A stretch of DNA of 64,000 nt from Roseiflexaceae bacterium (GTDB lineage Bacteria; Chloroflexota; Chloroflexia; Chloroflexales; Roseiflexaceae): assembly GCA_947450095.1 (NCBI GenBank), contig CANFUF010000004.1, positions 1 through 64,000 on the forward strand, in the 5' to 3' direction. Positions 36,520-44,608 of this stretch are shown here, piece by piece. Under the pieces are notes generated by a model. The model was not told where the DNA came from. It ran no database searches and saw only the letters and a list, made by a program, of their open reading frames with translations. A program made the position numbers and the translations under genes. Positions within the stretch are counted from its first letter, which is position 1. Each line of letters begins with the position of its first letter.

Positions 36520-37424
36520 ATATTAGCCAATGCCGTATCAATGGTGGGGTAGCGAAAGGAAAACCCTGCATCGGCTAAGCGGGCTGATGTAACCGATTGC
36601 CCACCAATAAGCAGTGCATCGGCCATTTCGCCAAACAATAACCGTAACGCAAATTGCGGTACGGGAAGCCATGACGGGCGATGGAGCCGTTGCGCAATGG
36701 CGCTACTCAGGGTGTGATTGTTGACAGGGTGTGGCGCACAGGCGTTATAGATGCCGGTGGCGTGTTCGTTGTCGATCGACCAGAGCAATAATTGCACCAT
36801 GTCGGTGATATGAATCCACGAAATCATTTGGGTGCCAGGGAGGACTGGGCCGCCCACAAAAAATCGAAACGGCAAGGCCATCAGGGGCAATGCACCACTC
36901 GTACTAGCGAGGACTACGCCGGTACGGAGAATTACACTACGCATGCCGAGTGCCTGGGCAGGGGCAGCGGCAGATTCCCAATCAACACATAATTTGCCCA
37001 AAAAATCTGTGCCTGCAGGGGCTTCTTCGGTCGTTGCGATTGCATTTATGCCATAATACCCCGCGCCTGATGACGAAATAAACGTGGTTGGTTTGTGGGG
37101 TATGTGTGCTACTGCCGCCAATAATTGCTGAGTAGATGCCACACGACTCGAGGACAAGAGTTGTTTGTAGGCTGGTGTCCAGCGGGTGCCGGCGATTGAG
37201 GCGCCGACTAAATTGACGATAGTGTCACAGTCTGCAAGTGCGGTTGCGGTGGCCTGGGTGTCACGTGGATTCCATAGAATGCGCTGTGCGGCTGCTGGTA
37301 GTGTGCCTTGGTGTTGTGGATTGCGGGTAAAGGCAACGACGTGGTCGCCGCGGCTGATGAGCGCGTGGCTCAATGCACTGCCGATGATGCCGCTCGCTCC
37401 GGTGATGGCGATATGCCGTGGCAT
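36513..37424 (-). CDS. TIGR01777-family SDR epimerase (SDR39U1-like)
   Basis: 303-residue NAD(P)-binding protein of the SDR39U1/YfcH family. Motifs: ITGASGIIGSALSHALISRGDHV (dinucleotide loop), LVGASIAGTRW, SSGAGYYG and TGVVLASTSGALP, followed by the C-terminal DUF1731-like part. The ATG at 37424 has TGGAG 5 nt upstream. A much longer in-frame extension is unsupported because it covers the neighbouring DUF2085 gene in another frame. The reaction is not known for the family. The HtrA-like protease gene overlaps its stop. Confidence 0.85.
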   Translation of the reverse strand: MPRHIAITGASGIIGSALSHALISRGDHVVAFTRNPQHQGTLPAAAQRILWNPRDTQATATALADCDTIVNLVGASIAGTRWTPAYKQLLSSSRVASTQQLLAAVAHIPHKPTTFISSSGAGYYGINAIATTEEAPAGTDFLGKLCVDWESAAAPAQALGMRSVILRTGVVLASTSGALPLMALPFRFFVGGPVLPGTQMISWIHITDMVQLLLWSIDNEHATGIYNACAPHPVNNHTLSSAIAQRLHRPSWLPVPQFALRLLFGEMADALLIGGQSVTSARLADAGFSFRYPTIDTALANIW

Positions 37425-37491
37425 GAAAACTCCATTTTTTAAAGGGGCTGTCACAATAGTCGATGGTGCAACAATATTATTATAATGGCTA

Positions 37492-37989
37492 TTACCGTGA
37501 TTGGAATGAGTTGATGAGACCAGGCCACAACGAACAAAAAAACAGGCCGGCAGTGCTCCCTGCAATGGCACCATTGACCAACAATACTTCGTAGCTGGCC
37601 GCTGGCCAGTAATGGATTTCGAGCCACCACAAACCAAATGGGATGGCTGCGGTGATGAGACGGAGCGTCCAGTGCCACCCAAACCAACGGGGCAATGATT
37701 GTTGGCGTTGCCCCCACTGTACGCCAAACCACGCCAGCCACAAACCGATGGTGGCACCCCAGCAACGGGTACACACAGCCATCGGTGCGCCGAGTAATTC
37801 ATATGATTTGGCTGGTGTGGGACAGACATAGGTGCTGAGTAGATTATGGGCGAACCACCCAAGGTCGGTCATAATGGGTAACCCGGTGGCAATAAACAGG
37901 GCCGCGGCGGGTGGTCCAAAAAAAAGCACCACCAGGAATACACGATACGGCCAGGTGGGCCATAGACGTTGGGGCATCGTTGTCATCAT
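37492..37989 (-). CDS. DUF2085 membrane protein
   Basis: 165-residue protein with four hydrophobic helices and the family's CPTP and APMAVCTRCWGATIGLW segments; the CxRC motif with an upstream Cys resembles a metal-binding site. The family function is unknown. The start overlaps the phytoene synthase stop (ATGA), so it is translationally coupled to carotenoid synthesis in this genome. That context is suggestive only. Confidence 0.8.
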   Translation of the reverse strand: MMTTMPQRLWPTWPYRVFLVVLFFGPPAAALFIATGLPIMTDLGWFAHNLLSTYVCPTPAKSYELLGAPMAVCTRCWGATIGLWLAWFGVQWGQRQQSLPRWFGWHWTLRLITAAIPFGLWWLEIHYWPAASYEVLLVNGAIAGSTAGLFFCSLWPGLINSFQSR

Positions 37990-38969
37990 TGAAAATCCCG
38001 TTTGAGGCGTTGCCGCGCCTGCCAGAGTAAGCCCATTTTGCGCAAAAACGGCACAAAGGCGCGTTTGCTAAATACATCGTAATCATGCTGATGAATGCTA
38101 TCGAGGATGCCACGATAAATTGTTGCAGCTGCGGCAATTGCCAGACTACTATCGGGGTTGAGCAAGCCAATCCCTGGCCAGGATTCTTCATACAAGGCAT
38201 GCGCGCGGGCACTTTGGAAGCGCATCAAGGCTTTGAATCGCGGGCTCCGTTGGTGCGCAAATATTTCGGCTTCGTCAACCCCAAATGCCACTAAATCTTC
38301 TTGGGGGATGTAGATGCGTCCGCGGCCAGCGTCTTCGCCGATGTCACGCAAGATGTTGGTGAGCTGGAGCGCTACACCTAATTTGACGGCATAATCGACT
38401 GCTTCTTCGACATGGCCAATGATTTGCATCGAAATCAAGCCGACCACAGAGGCGACCCGGTAGCAATACATCCACAAATCTGCAAAGGTGGCGTAGCGTG
38501 TCACAGTGAGATCCATGGCAATACCGGCTAATAATTCGTCGATAAGTTCTTGTGAAATATTGTAGCGGGCCACGGTGTCGTGCCAGGCAATCAAGACGGG
38601 ATTGTTGTGCGGCGTGGCGCGATGATGAACGAGATTGACCCAATGGGCCAAGGCATGGGGGGCAGTGCCAGCGGCGGCTTGGTCGACGATATCGTCACTG
38701 GTGCGACAAAACGCATAGAGTGCACGGATTGCTTGGCGTTTGGCTGGGGGGAGTAATTCTGTACTCAAATAAAAACTTTTGGAGTGGTGGCGGGTCATTG
38801 CCACACACGTGGTATAGGCCGCCGCACGTTCTGCATCGGTAATTGTATGATAATCATTGATGACCCGTGAATGATCGCTATGGTCAATAAAACGTTTTAG
38901 GCTATCTAATAAGGCTGTTGCATCGCCAGCGGGCGGACGCAACACGGTTTCGGTATGTTGTGTTAACAT
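37986..38969 (-). CDS. crtB: Phytoene synthase
   Basis: 327-residue trans-isoprenyl synthase that condenses two geranylgeranyl diphosphates to phytoene, the first carotenoid-specific step. Both Asp-rich metal motifs are present: AFCRTSDDIVDQ and LTNILRDIGEDAGRGRIYIP. YCYRVASVVGLI is also typical. Squalene-type HpnC/HpnD relatives share these motifs, but the downstream wording favours phytoene synthase. ATG 38969 is chosen by homology and an AAAGAGA site; the upstream 44 codons look non-coding. The CarH-like regulator gene lies 277 bp upstream on the same strand. Confidence 0.87.
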   Translation of the reverse strand: MLTQHTETVLRPPAGDATALLDSLKRFIDHSDHSRVINDYHTITDAERAAAYTTCVAMTRHHSKSFYLSTELLPPAKRQAIRALYAFCRTSDDIVDQAAAGTAPHALAHWVNLVHHRATPHNNPVLIAWHDTVARYNISQELIDELLAGIAMDLTVTRYATFADLWMYCYRVASVVGLISMQIIGHVEEAVDYAVKLGVALQLTNILRDIGEDAGRGRIYIPQEDLVAFGVDEAEIFAHQRSPRFKALMRFQSARAHALYEESWPGIGLLNPDSSLAIAAAATIYRGILDSIHQHDYDVFSKRAFVPFLRKMGLLWQARQRLKRDFQ

Positions 38970-39191
38970 AGTGTCTCTTTCGCCGGGTCGTATAGCATTA
39001 AGCAGCATAGACCAAAATTGCACACAACTAGGCATACGTGTATTGCGTATTGTGATTAATGATGAATATATGCAGATATGAGAATATGACAATGATAGCA
39101 TAATATCAGCATCATTTGGTGTAATGCAGAAAACGAAAATTCTACAAATACCCTACATTACATATGCAGATAGATATAGGGAAGTGTACAT

Positions 39192-39239
39192 CCCTCGTAG
39201 CGACAATTCGTCATGGTGCGCTACGAGGGCAAAGAGTGG
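39192..39239 (-). terminator. Inverted repeat after carH
   Basis: CCCTCGTAGCG (39192-39202) pairs perfectly with 39229-39239 across a 26-nt loop, beginning 7 bp after the carH stop. No T tract follows, so it may be a weak terminator or a regulatory hairpin ahead of crtB. Confidence 0.45.
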
Positions 39240-39246
39240 CATAGTT

Positions 39247-40182
39247 TTAGGTTGACCGCGCTAATAGTACTGCGACATTTTCAGTTAATTCACGGGCATC
39301 GTGGCCGAGAAAGTGTCCCGGTATGGTGGTGCATAATGTTGGTTCGAGATTAAAAATCCGACCACCATACCCGAAACGCATCTGCGGGTAGGTTTTTTGG
39401 ATAGCGACGGAAACTTCTTGCAGTGAATGTGCGGCCTCGATGGTCGTGGCTGACAAACAAACCATGTCTGGGTGTACTTTGGTGATAGTTTCGAGCAAAT
39501 CACTCAAAGGTACGCGAGCTCCGAGGTAGATGACCTTCCAGCCCCGCCGTACCAAAAAGAGACTGGCAAACAAAATCCCCATGTCGTGGGGTTCATTGGG
39601 GGCACAGCCGACGATAATAGTCTCGCGGGTCGCAACCGTCTCGAAAATATTAATCAGACTGGCGAGTTTGCGGCGCATAAACTCGGTTGCAAAATGCTCC
39701 GACGCAATGTTGATTTCGCCACGGTGCCAGCGCTCGCCGATTTCGACCATCACGGGTTGGATTAATTCGAGTAATACTTGCTCGAATGGATGGAGCGAAA
39801 AAGCCTCGCTTAACAAGCGATCGGATGCACCCGCATCAAAACTCGTTAGGGTACGGGTCAGTTCTTGGACTAATTGGTCTAGTCCACGCGTGATATTCGC
39901 GGCAGGCAGAGTTTCTTCGTCCTCTAAGACATTGCTGAGCAACATCACGGCATGGCTGATGTTCATGCCTTCGGCGGTACGGTCACGTAACCAGCGAATT
40001 ATCGCGATGTCACGCTCTGAATACAAGCGATGCCCACCTTGGGTGCGTTGGGGACAGGGTACACCGTAGCGTCGTTCCCAGGCTCGGAAGGTATCTGGTG
40101 GCACGGAAGTCTCGAGCGCCACCGCCTTCGTGTTGAATACCGGCGCAAGCGATAGCTGCGTCAGAGATGGAGGTATTGCCAT
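39247..40182 (-). CDS. carH: MerR-family, B12-binding light-responsive repressor (CarH/LitR type)
   Basis: 311 residues: an N-terminal MerR helix-turn-helix (PDTFRAWERRYGVPCPQRTQGGHRLYSERD), then a B12-binding module. The helical cap has the CarH pattern GERWHRGEINIASEHFAT, with Trp and the Glu-His pair. The Rossmann half has PNEPHDMG, whose His is the lower cobalt ligand (ExHxxG form). CarH proteins bind adenosylcobalamin as tetramers and repress carotenoid genes in the dark; light breaks the cobalt-carbon bond and releases DNA. ATG 40182 has AAGGAAG. crtB follows on the same strand, the expected target. A strong promoter lies at 40224-40252. Confidence 0.9.
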   Translation of the reverse strand: MAIPPSLTQLSLAPVFNTKAVALETSVPPDTFRAWERRYGVPCPQRTQGGHRLYSERDIAIIRWLRDRTAEGMNISHAVMLLSNVLEDEETLPAANITRGLDQLVQELTRTLTSFDAGASDRLLSEAFSLHPFEQVLLELIQPVMVEIGERWHRGEINIASEHFATEFMRRKLASLINIFETVATRETIIVGCAPNEPHDMGILFASLFLVRRGWKVIYLGARVPLSDLLETITKVHPDMVCLSATTIEAAHSLQEVSVAIQKTYPQMRFGYGGRIFNLEPTLCTTIPGHFLGHDARELTENVAVLLARST

Positions 40183-40223
40183 AATTGCACTTCCTTTTGC
40201 CCCAGTAGGTGGGCTACTGCGCA

Positions 40224-40252
40224 ACTATAGCATGATGCACATATTTTGTCAA
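40224..40252 (-). promoter_or_regulatory. carH promoter with repeated GTGCATC boxes
   Basis: TTGACA (40247-40252), a 17-bp spacer and TGCTATAGT form a near-consensus extended promoter about 42 bp upstream of the carH start. TGTGCATC occurs once in the spacer (40234-40241) and again 32 bp upstream (40266-40273), about three helical turns away, so a multimeric regulator could bind both. The rest of the 355-bp gap up to 40537 shows no gene. Confidence 0.65.
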
Positions 40253-40537
40253 TGTTTTGTGTAGGGATGCACAGATTAATGATAAAATTTTTACGCATAA
40301 CCAAAACAATATGATATCCCACGTATATCACATAACGTCGCAATGTACGCGCGATAAATTCCGATGATTTTTGCTGATTTTGCGACGACATGGATGCAAG
40401 TGATGCGCATTGCGGGGAGGTGGTGATTTTGTGACACCACGAGCATATCGATAGGTGGCGATAGGAAAATATGATGGACACCAATTCACGTCGTGCCACG
40501 TATTTTTTTGACAAAAAAGCACACAATCGTGATATGG

Positions 40538-41356
40538 TTAGATAAGCCGGGCACTTGCGATAGCATTGATGGTGGGGAAGCCGGTACGGATTGTGAGCCA
40601 ATCGAGGCCACGATTTTCGCTATACCATACCGTACCGCTATCATCACCGATCCACACACGATCGGGGTGGTAGGTTGTGGCGTGGATGACGCGGGGGGTG
40701 ATGGTGGGTTCACTGGCGTACCATGTGGTGTGGTAGCCATACAAATGATAGTCGACGACCCCGAGGATTGTTAGCGGAGTGCCGGCCAAAATCGCTACCG
40801 CCTGCCAATTGGCCGGTGGTGGGGGGATATCCCCGCTAGCGATTATCCATTGCTGATCGCTGGTACGGGTGAGGCGTTGTGTGCCATCGTTACTGAGGGA
40901 GATGGTTTGGCCGTTAGGGGTGCCATGCCACGTCAGTCCGCCATCGCTACTGAGCTGACCGGTGGTTGCATCGCCATACCAAATAATATCGCCACCGGTA
41001 CTGAGTTGGGTCGCATTGCCCAGAGGGTGCCACGTCATGCCGGTGTCGTGACTGATATACGCCAGCGTGCCATCATGCGCCACGATGCGTGCGGGTGTGG
41101 TGCGTGAGGCAATGAATTGGTGCATTGGTGGCATGCTGATGGGGTGCCATTGTTGGCCCCCATCAGTGCTCCGCCAGCTGGCGGTCGGTCCACTTGCGAT
41201 GAGCATGGTAGGGTCGAGTGGGTTGGCCCAGATTGCGACGATGGGATGTGATTGCAGGGTATGGCCCGCTTTGAGCCAACGCCCGATACCGCCAGGATTG
41301 CTCAAGGTCAATACACCGTCTGCAGTGGCGATAAATACTAATTCTGCTTTGGCCAT
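40538..41356 (-). CDS. BNR-repeat beta-propeller protein
   Basis: 272 residues without a signal peptide. Several Asp-box/BNR motifs are visible, as in RSTDGGQQWHP, SHDTGMTWHP and SSDGGLTWHG, with a weaker SENRGLDWL. The spacing of about 40-50 residues fits a six- or seven-bladed propeller, comparable to Ycf48/sialidase-like folds. No sialidase catalytic set is apparent. A CAGGAG ribosome site sits inside the upstream methyltransferase end, and the two genes are only 3 bp apart, so they are co-transcribed. Function unknown. Confidence 0.72.
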   Translation of the reverse strand: MAKAELVFIATADGVLTLSNPGGIGRWLKAGHTLQSHPIVAIWANPLDPTMLIASGPTASWRSTDGGQQWHPISMPPMHQFIASRTTPARIVAHDGTLAYISHDTGMTWHPLGNATQLSTGGDIIWYGDATTGQLSSDGGLTWHGTPNGQTISLSNDGTQRLTRTSDQQWIIASGDIPPPPANWQAVAILAGTPLTILGVVDYHLYGYHTTWYASEPTITPRVIHATTYHPDRVWIGDDSGTVWYSENRGLDWLTIRTGFPTINAIASARLI

Positions 41357-41359
41357 GAT

Positions 41360-42163
41360 TTAGGCTCCTGTACGGGTGGCACTGATAAACCAGACGATTC
41401 CGGTAATCGTACTTGATTGGATGTGCCAGCCATAATGCGCCAGCTGGGTCGTCATTGCGGCGGGGTCAAAAAATGTAATCCCCCCGGGTGCAAGTACCGC
41501 TTGGATTATTTTGCCAAAAAACGTCGTGGAGCGGATAAGTGCCATATTGACCAAGGTACTGGTAGGGGCGGCAATCCGTGAAATTTCGGCAAATACTTGG
41601 GGGATGCCTTCCATTTCGTTGAGGGATCCCCCTACCACGATGCCTTCGGCAACGCCACCGCGCATCGGTAAGGTGCGGGCATCTGCGCGGATGTAACTAA
41701 TCGGGAGCCGGGCGGCCACGGCACGGCGTTGGGCTTCGATGAGCATGGGCATGGAGCGGTCGATGCCCATGACGGATTTTTGAGGGTAGGATTTAGCGAT
41801 AATACGGGCATAGAGTCCGTTGGAACAGGCAAGATCCACGACTAATCCGCGGGTATGCGCGAATGGTCCATCGAGAATGGCTTGTTCGCGGTCATAGCCA
41901 AATGACGTACCGCTAAGGATGCTTAGCGCATACGGACGCCATATCCGTTCATACGCCCATGCGGTTAGCCGCCATTCGTTGCTCCAGGCTGCCATGCTGC
42001 TTGGGCGCGCGCGTGCAAGCAAGTCGAGGATACCTTGACGGATTAAATAGGTATGCGTATTGTTTGCACAGCGCACACTGCCATTGATTCCATCACCAAT
42101 ATGCAGATGGAGGGCGGCGTGGCAGGTGGGACAACGGAGATAGATTAAATCAGTAAGTTGCAT
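41360..42163 (-). CDS. SAM-dependent methyltransferase with N-terminal zinc ribbon
   Basis: 267 residues. The N-terminus has RCPTCHAALH and SVRCANNTHTY, a small zinc-ribbon-like element as in Trm112-fused or RlmA-like methyltransferases. The class I fold follows, with motif I VVDLACSNGLYAR, acidic motif II VMGIDRSM and motif IV-like GIVVGGSLNEM. Substrate unknown; the layout is more like small-molecule or lipid methyltransferases than RNA enzymes. ATG 42163 has AAAGGG upstream. The BNR-repeat gene follows after 3 bp, indicating a two-gene operon. Confidence 0.8.
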   Translation of the reverse strand: MQLTDLIYLRCPTCHAALHLHIGDGINGSVRCANNTHTYLIRQGILDLLARARPSSMAAWSNEWRLTAWAYERIWRPYALSILSGTSFGYDREQAILDGPFAHTRGLVVDLACSNGLYARIIAKSYPQKSVMGIDRSMPMLIEAQRRAVAARLPISYIRADARTLPMRGGVAEGIVVGGSLNEMEGIPQVFAEISRIAAPTSTLVNMALIRSTTFFGKIIQAVLAPGGITFFDPAAMTTQLAHYGWHIQSSTITGIVWFISATRTGA

Positions 42164-42232
42164 AATATCCCTTTCGTGGTGGCGCGTGTAGGAACCCATG
42201 CCTACCATGAGGGAATTGAATAGTGGTTAATT

Positions 42233-42574
42233 TTAGTAGCGTGGAATATTGGTATCAATAAGCAGCGACCATGCATCGATACCGCCACTCATATTGGCAA
42301 CACTGCGGAATCCAAAACGTTGTATGAGGGTAGCTGCGACATGAGCGCTCCGCATACCATGATGACACATTACCACAATTGGCGTTTCACGATCGATTGC
42401 GGCAGCCCAGTCGAGTGGTGCACTCATGGGGTGGAGTACGGTGCTATCAATGTGTGCGATGGCGTATTCGTGTGGTTCACGGACATCGATAAGTATGAAT
42501 GGTTCGTTGCGTTGGCGCATCGCCGCCACTTCTTCGACAGTGAGTTGGCTATAGAGTGGATGTGTGCTCATCAT
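42233..42574 (-). CDS. Single-domain rhodanese (sulfurtransferase)
   Basis: 113-residue protein with the rhodanese signature LIDVREPHEYAIAHI and an active-site loop CHHGMRSAHVA, in which the Cys carries the persulfide. It moves sulfane sulfur and may feed iron-sulfur or molybdopterin assembly, for which genes lie nearby (erpA, moaA, mrp). ATG 42574 or the next ATG follows GGAG. It lies about 70 bp upstream of the methyltransferase gene on the same strand. Confidence 0.9.
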   Translation of the reverse strand: MMSTHPLYSQLTVEEVAAMRQRNEPFILIDVREPHEYAIAHIDSTVLHPMSAPLDWAAAIDRETPIVVMCHHGMRSAHVAATLIQRFGFRSVANMSGGIDAWSLLIDTNIPRY

Positions 42575-42659
42575 GTGACTCCATAATTAAAGGTAAATAT
42601 ATTAACATAATTATCCACACCTGATTGTGCCGTGACGCTAACTGTGTCATAAAACACAA

Positions 42660-42690
42660 CAACACCCCTTCGCATCGCGAAGAGGTGTTG
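42660..42690 (-). terminator. Hairpin terminator of erpA
   Basis: CAACACC-C-CTTCGC pairs with GCGAAG-A-GGTGTTG around an ATC loop, with one mismatch. It begins 16 bp after the erpA stop, and a short T run (TTTT) lies a few bases beyond it on the minus strand. Confidence 0.75.
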
Positions 42691-42705
42691 TGTGACTAAC
42701 AACGA

Positions 42706-43155
42706 TTAGTGACTGCCGCAGCTACCACAACCGCCGCCGTTGCTGTACTCGTCTGCATCTTCGCCGCCCTCTTCTTTGGAGCGGAACGAATGGCCACAGC
42801 CACAGCTTGATTGGGCATTGGGGTTGTCGATTTTGAAGGCGCCTTGGAGCATGTTGTCTTGTTGGAACGAAATGGTGGCACCGGTCAAGTAACGGGCGCT
42901 GATGGGGTCAAGCATTACGTTGAGGCCGTGTGCCGTCCAGGTGGTGTCGCCTTCGCGGGGCTCGTTGTCGAAGGTCATGCCGTATTGCATGCCTGAGCAA
43001 CCGCCACCCGACACAAATACGCGCAAGGCATAGTCGGTCAAATCACGCTCTTGCATCATGCTGGCGAGCCGTTCGGCTGCAGCTGGGGTGATATTGATGG
43101 TCGGTGCAGCTGGCACAAACTCACGGAGCTGAATGTTCTGGTCGAGCAACGTCAT
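42706..43155 (-). CDS. erpA: A-type iron-sulfur cluster carrier (ErpA/IscA/HesB family)
   Basis: 149-residue carrier that receives and delivers iron-sulfur clusters. The three ligand cysteines are in place: Cys53 (SGGGCSGMQY) and Cys118 and Cys120 (SSCGCGHSF). Beyond the usual end of about 122 residues it has a tail of roughly 29 residues finishing in GGGCGSCGSH, with two more Cys. That resembles the Cys-rich tails on some bacterial HesB proteins and might add a binding site. GAGGAGG is upstream of the start. Its promoter and palindrome are at 43186-43239. Confidence 0.9.
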   Translation of the reverse strand: MTLLDQNIQLREFVPAAPTINITPAAAERLASMMQERDLTDYALRVFVSGGGCSGMQYGMTFDNEPREGDTTWTAHGLNVMLDPISARYLTGATISFQQDNMLQGAFKIDNPNAQSSCGCGHSFRSKEEGGEDADEYSNGGGCGSCGSH

Positions 43156-43185
43156 CTCTGACCTCCTCTAGTAAACAAAAAATAT

Positions 43186-43239
43186 CGAATACGAACGTAT
43201 TCGTGCAGGTAGTATAGCAGAGATAATAAAAACTGACAA
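43186..43239 (-). promoter_or_regulatory. erpA promoter and downstream palindromic operator
   Basis: TTGTCA (43234-43239), a 17-bp spacer and TATACT (43211-43216) are well placed on the minus strand. A perfect palindrome with 8-bp arms, CGAATACG-AA-CGTATTCG (43186-43203), lies just after the expected start point, 31 bp before the ATG. Its position suits a repressor sensing iron-sulfur status; the regulator is not identified. Confidence 0.7.
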
Positions 43240-43327
43240 CCGTGTTTCTATTATTGCTACCGTGGGCTACGATGAATGGAATCGCACGCAAAAAAACGGC
43301 AATTGTAGGCTGTACGATAATTGTACA

Positions 43328-43356
43328 TAGACAAAATAGAACATATGTGCTAATTT
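43328..43356 (+). promoter_or_regulatory. dinB promoter with LexA-like box
   Basis: TAGACA (43328-43333), a 17-bp spacer and TAATTT (43351-43356) are followed by dinB at 43391. The spacer contains GAACATATGTGC (43339-43350), one base off the GAACATATGTTC core of the Bacillus/actinobacterial LexA box. A bound repressor would cover the promoter, as expected for an SOS gene. Confidence 0.65.
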
Positions 43357-43390
43357 AAAGCAGAACAATTTCTACCGAAAAGGAATCACG

Positions 43391-44608
43391 ATGCGTACGA
43401 TTATGCACGTCGACCTTGATGCCTTTTTTTGTGCCGTCGAACAGCGCCGTAATCCCACCTTGGCCGGCAAAGCCTTTGTGGTGGCGGGGCGGGCCGACGA
43501 ACGGGGCGTGGTGGCGACGGCTTCGTATGCTGCCCGCGCCTATGGCATCAAGGCCGGCACTCCCACATCGCGAGCCCAACAACTCTGTCGTGACATCATC
43601 GTGGTGCGGCCACGCTACCCCGATTATGCCGCTGCCGCCGCAGATGTGATGCAGGTATTGTTGGCCGAAACTCCCCTCGTCGAGCAAGCATCGATCGACG
43701 AAGCCTACGTGGATTTGTCCGATCTGCGTGAATCACCCATGCTGATTGCCCAGCGCGTGCAAACCCGCGTGGCGCACGAATTGCACCTATCGCTGTCGTG
43801 TGGCATCGCCAGCAACAAACTCGTGGCCAAAGCAGCCACCGATATCGGCAAAAAACAAGCCCGTAGTGGCAAGATGCCACGGGCGCTGTATGCGGTAGCC
43901 ACGGGTGCCGAAGCGCGATTCCTCGCACCATTACCCGTCGATACCTTGTGTGGGATTGGCCCCAAAACGACCCAACGTCTGCATGCTTTGGGGATTGCGA
44001 CGCTCGGCGAAATCGCATGGACGCGTGAAGCCGATATCCGGGCGAATTTTTCGCCCCGCCAAGCCAACGAACTGATCCGCTGGGCCCGGGGTATCGACCA
44101 TACGCCCTTGGTATTTGCGCGCCCCCCAAAATCACTTTCGCACGAAACGACCTTCATGCGCGATACCAGCGATGTGCTGGTGGTCGAAAGTACGTTGCTG
44201 ACGTTGGCGTATGAGCTGGCACGCCGCTTACAGCGTAAGCAGTTGCGCTGCTATGTGGTGAGTTGTCGGATTCGCTGGGATATGCGCGAAGCGGTGGCGC
44301 GTCAAGCCCGCTTGCCACGCGCCACTGACCGTGGCGACGAAATCTATGCCCGGGTGCATGATTTACTTTGTTATCTGTGGGATGGCAAACGGTCGATCCG
44401 CTTGGTGGGGGTGGGGGTATCGCAACTAGGGGATTTTCCGGCGCAATTAGGCTTGTGGGATAGCCCTATCAGTGATGGCGCAGAGCAACAGGCCCAGACG
44501 GTTATCGTGGCCGCCGAGCAATTCCTCGGCCGGCCATTGTCGACGCACCGGCTGGCACAATCAGCGACCAAACGCTGGACGCCCCACGACCTAACCCCCG
44601 AGGGCTGA
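43391..44608 (+). CDS. dinB: DNA polymerase IV (Y-family, translesion)
   Basis: 405-residue error-prone polymerase that copies damaged DNA. Active-site carboxylates are Asp8 (HVDLDAFF) and Asp103/Glu104 (QASIDEAYVDL). YAARAYGIKAGTPTS and SCGIASNKLVAKAATD are family motifs, followed by the helix-hairpin-helix thumb (LCGIGPKTTQRLHALGI) and the little-finger domain. The expected C-terminal beta-clamp peptide is not clear. AAGGAA lies upstream of the ATG. It is the only plus-strand gene in this block, and its end overlaps moaA by 18 bp on the opposite strand. Confidence 0.95.
   Translation: MRTIMHVDLDAFFCAVEQRRNPTLAGKAFVVAGRADERGVVATASYAARAYGIKAGTPTSRAQQLCRDIIVVRPRYPDYAAAAADVMQVLLAETPLVEQASIDEAYVDLSDLRESPMLIAQRVQTRVAHELHLSLSCGIASNKLVAKAATDIGKKQARSGKMPRALYAVATGAEARFLAPLPVDTLCGIGPKTTQRLHALGIATLGEIAWTREADIRANFSPRQANELIRWARGIDHTPLVFARPPKSLSHETTFMRDTSDVLVVESTLLTLAYELARRLQRKQLRCYVVSCRIRWDMREAVARQARLPRATDRGDEIYARVHDLLCYLWDGKRSIRLVGVGVSQLGDFPAQLGLWDSPISDGAEQQAQTVIVAAEQFLGRPLSTHRLAQSATKRWTPHDLTPEG

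Noticed and set aside
37426-37862. N-terminal extension of the TIGR01777 epimerase
   Set aside because: It overlaps the DUF2085 gene in another frame, and the conserved Rossmann start with a good ribosome site is at 37424.
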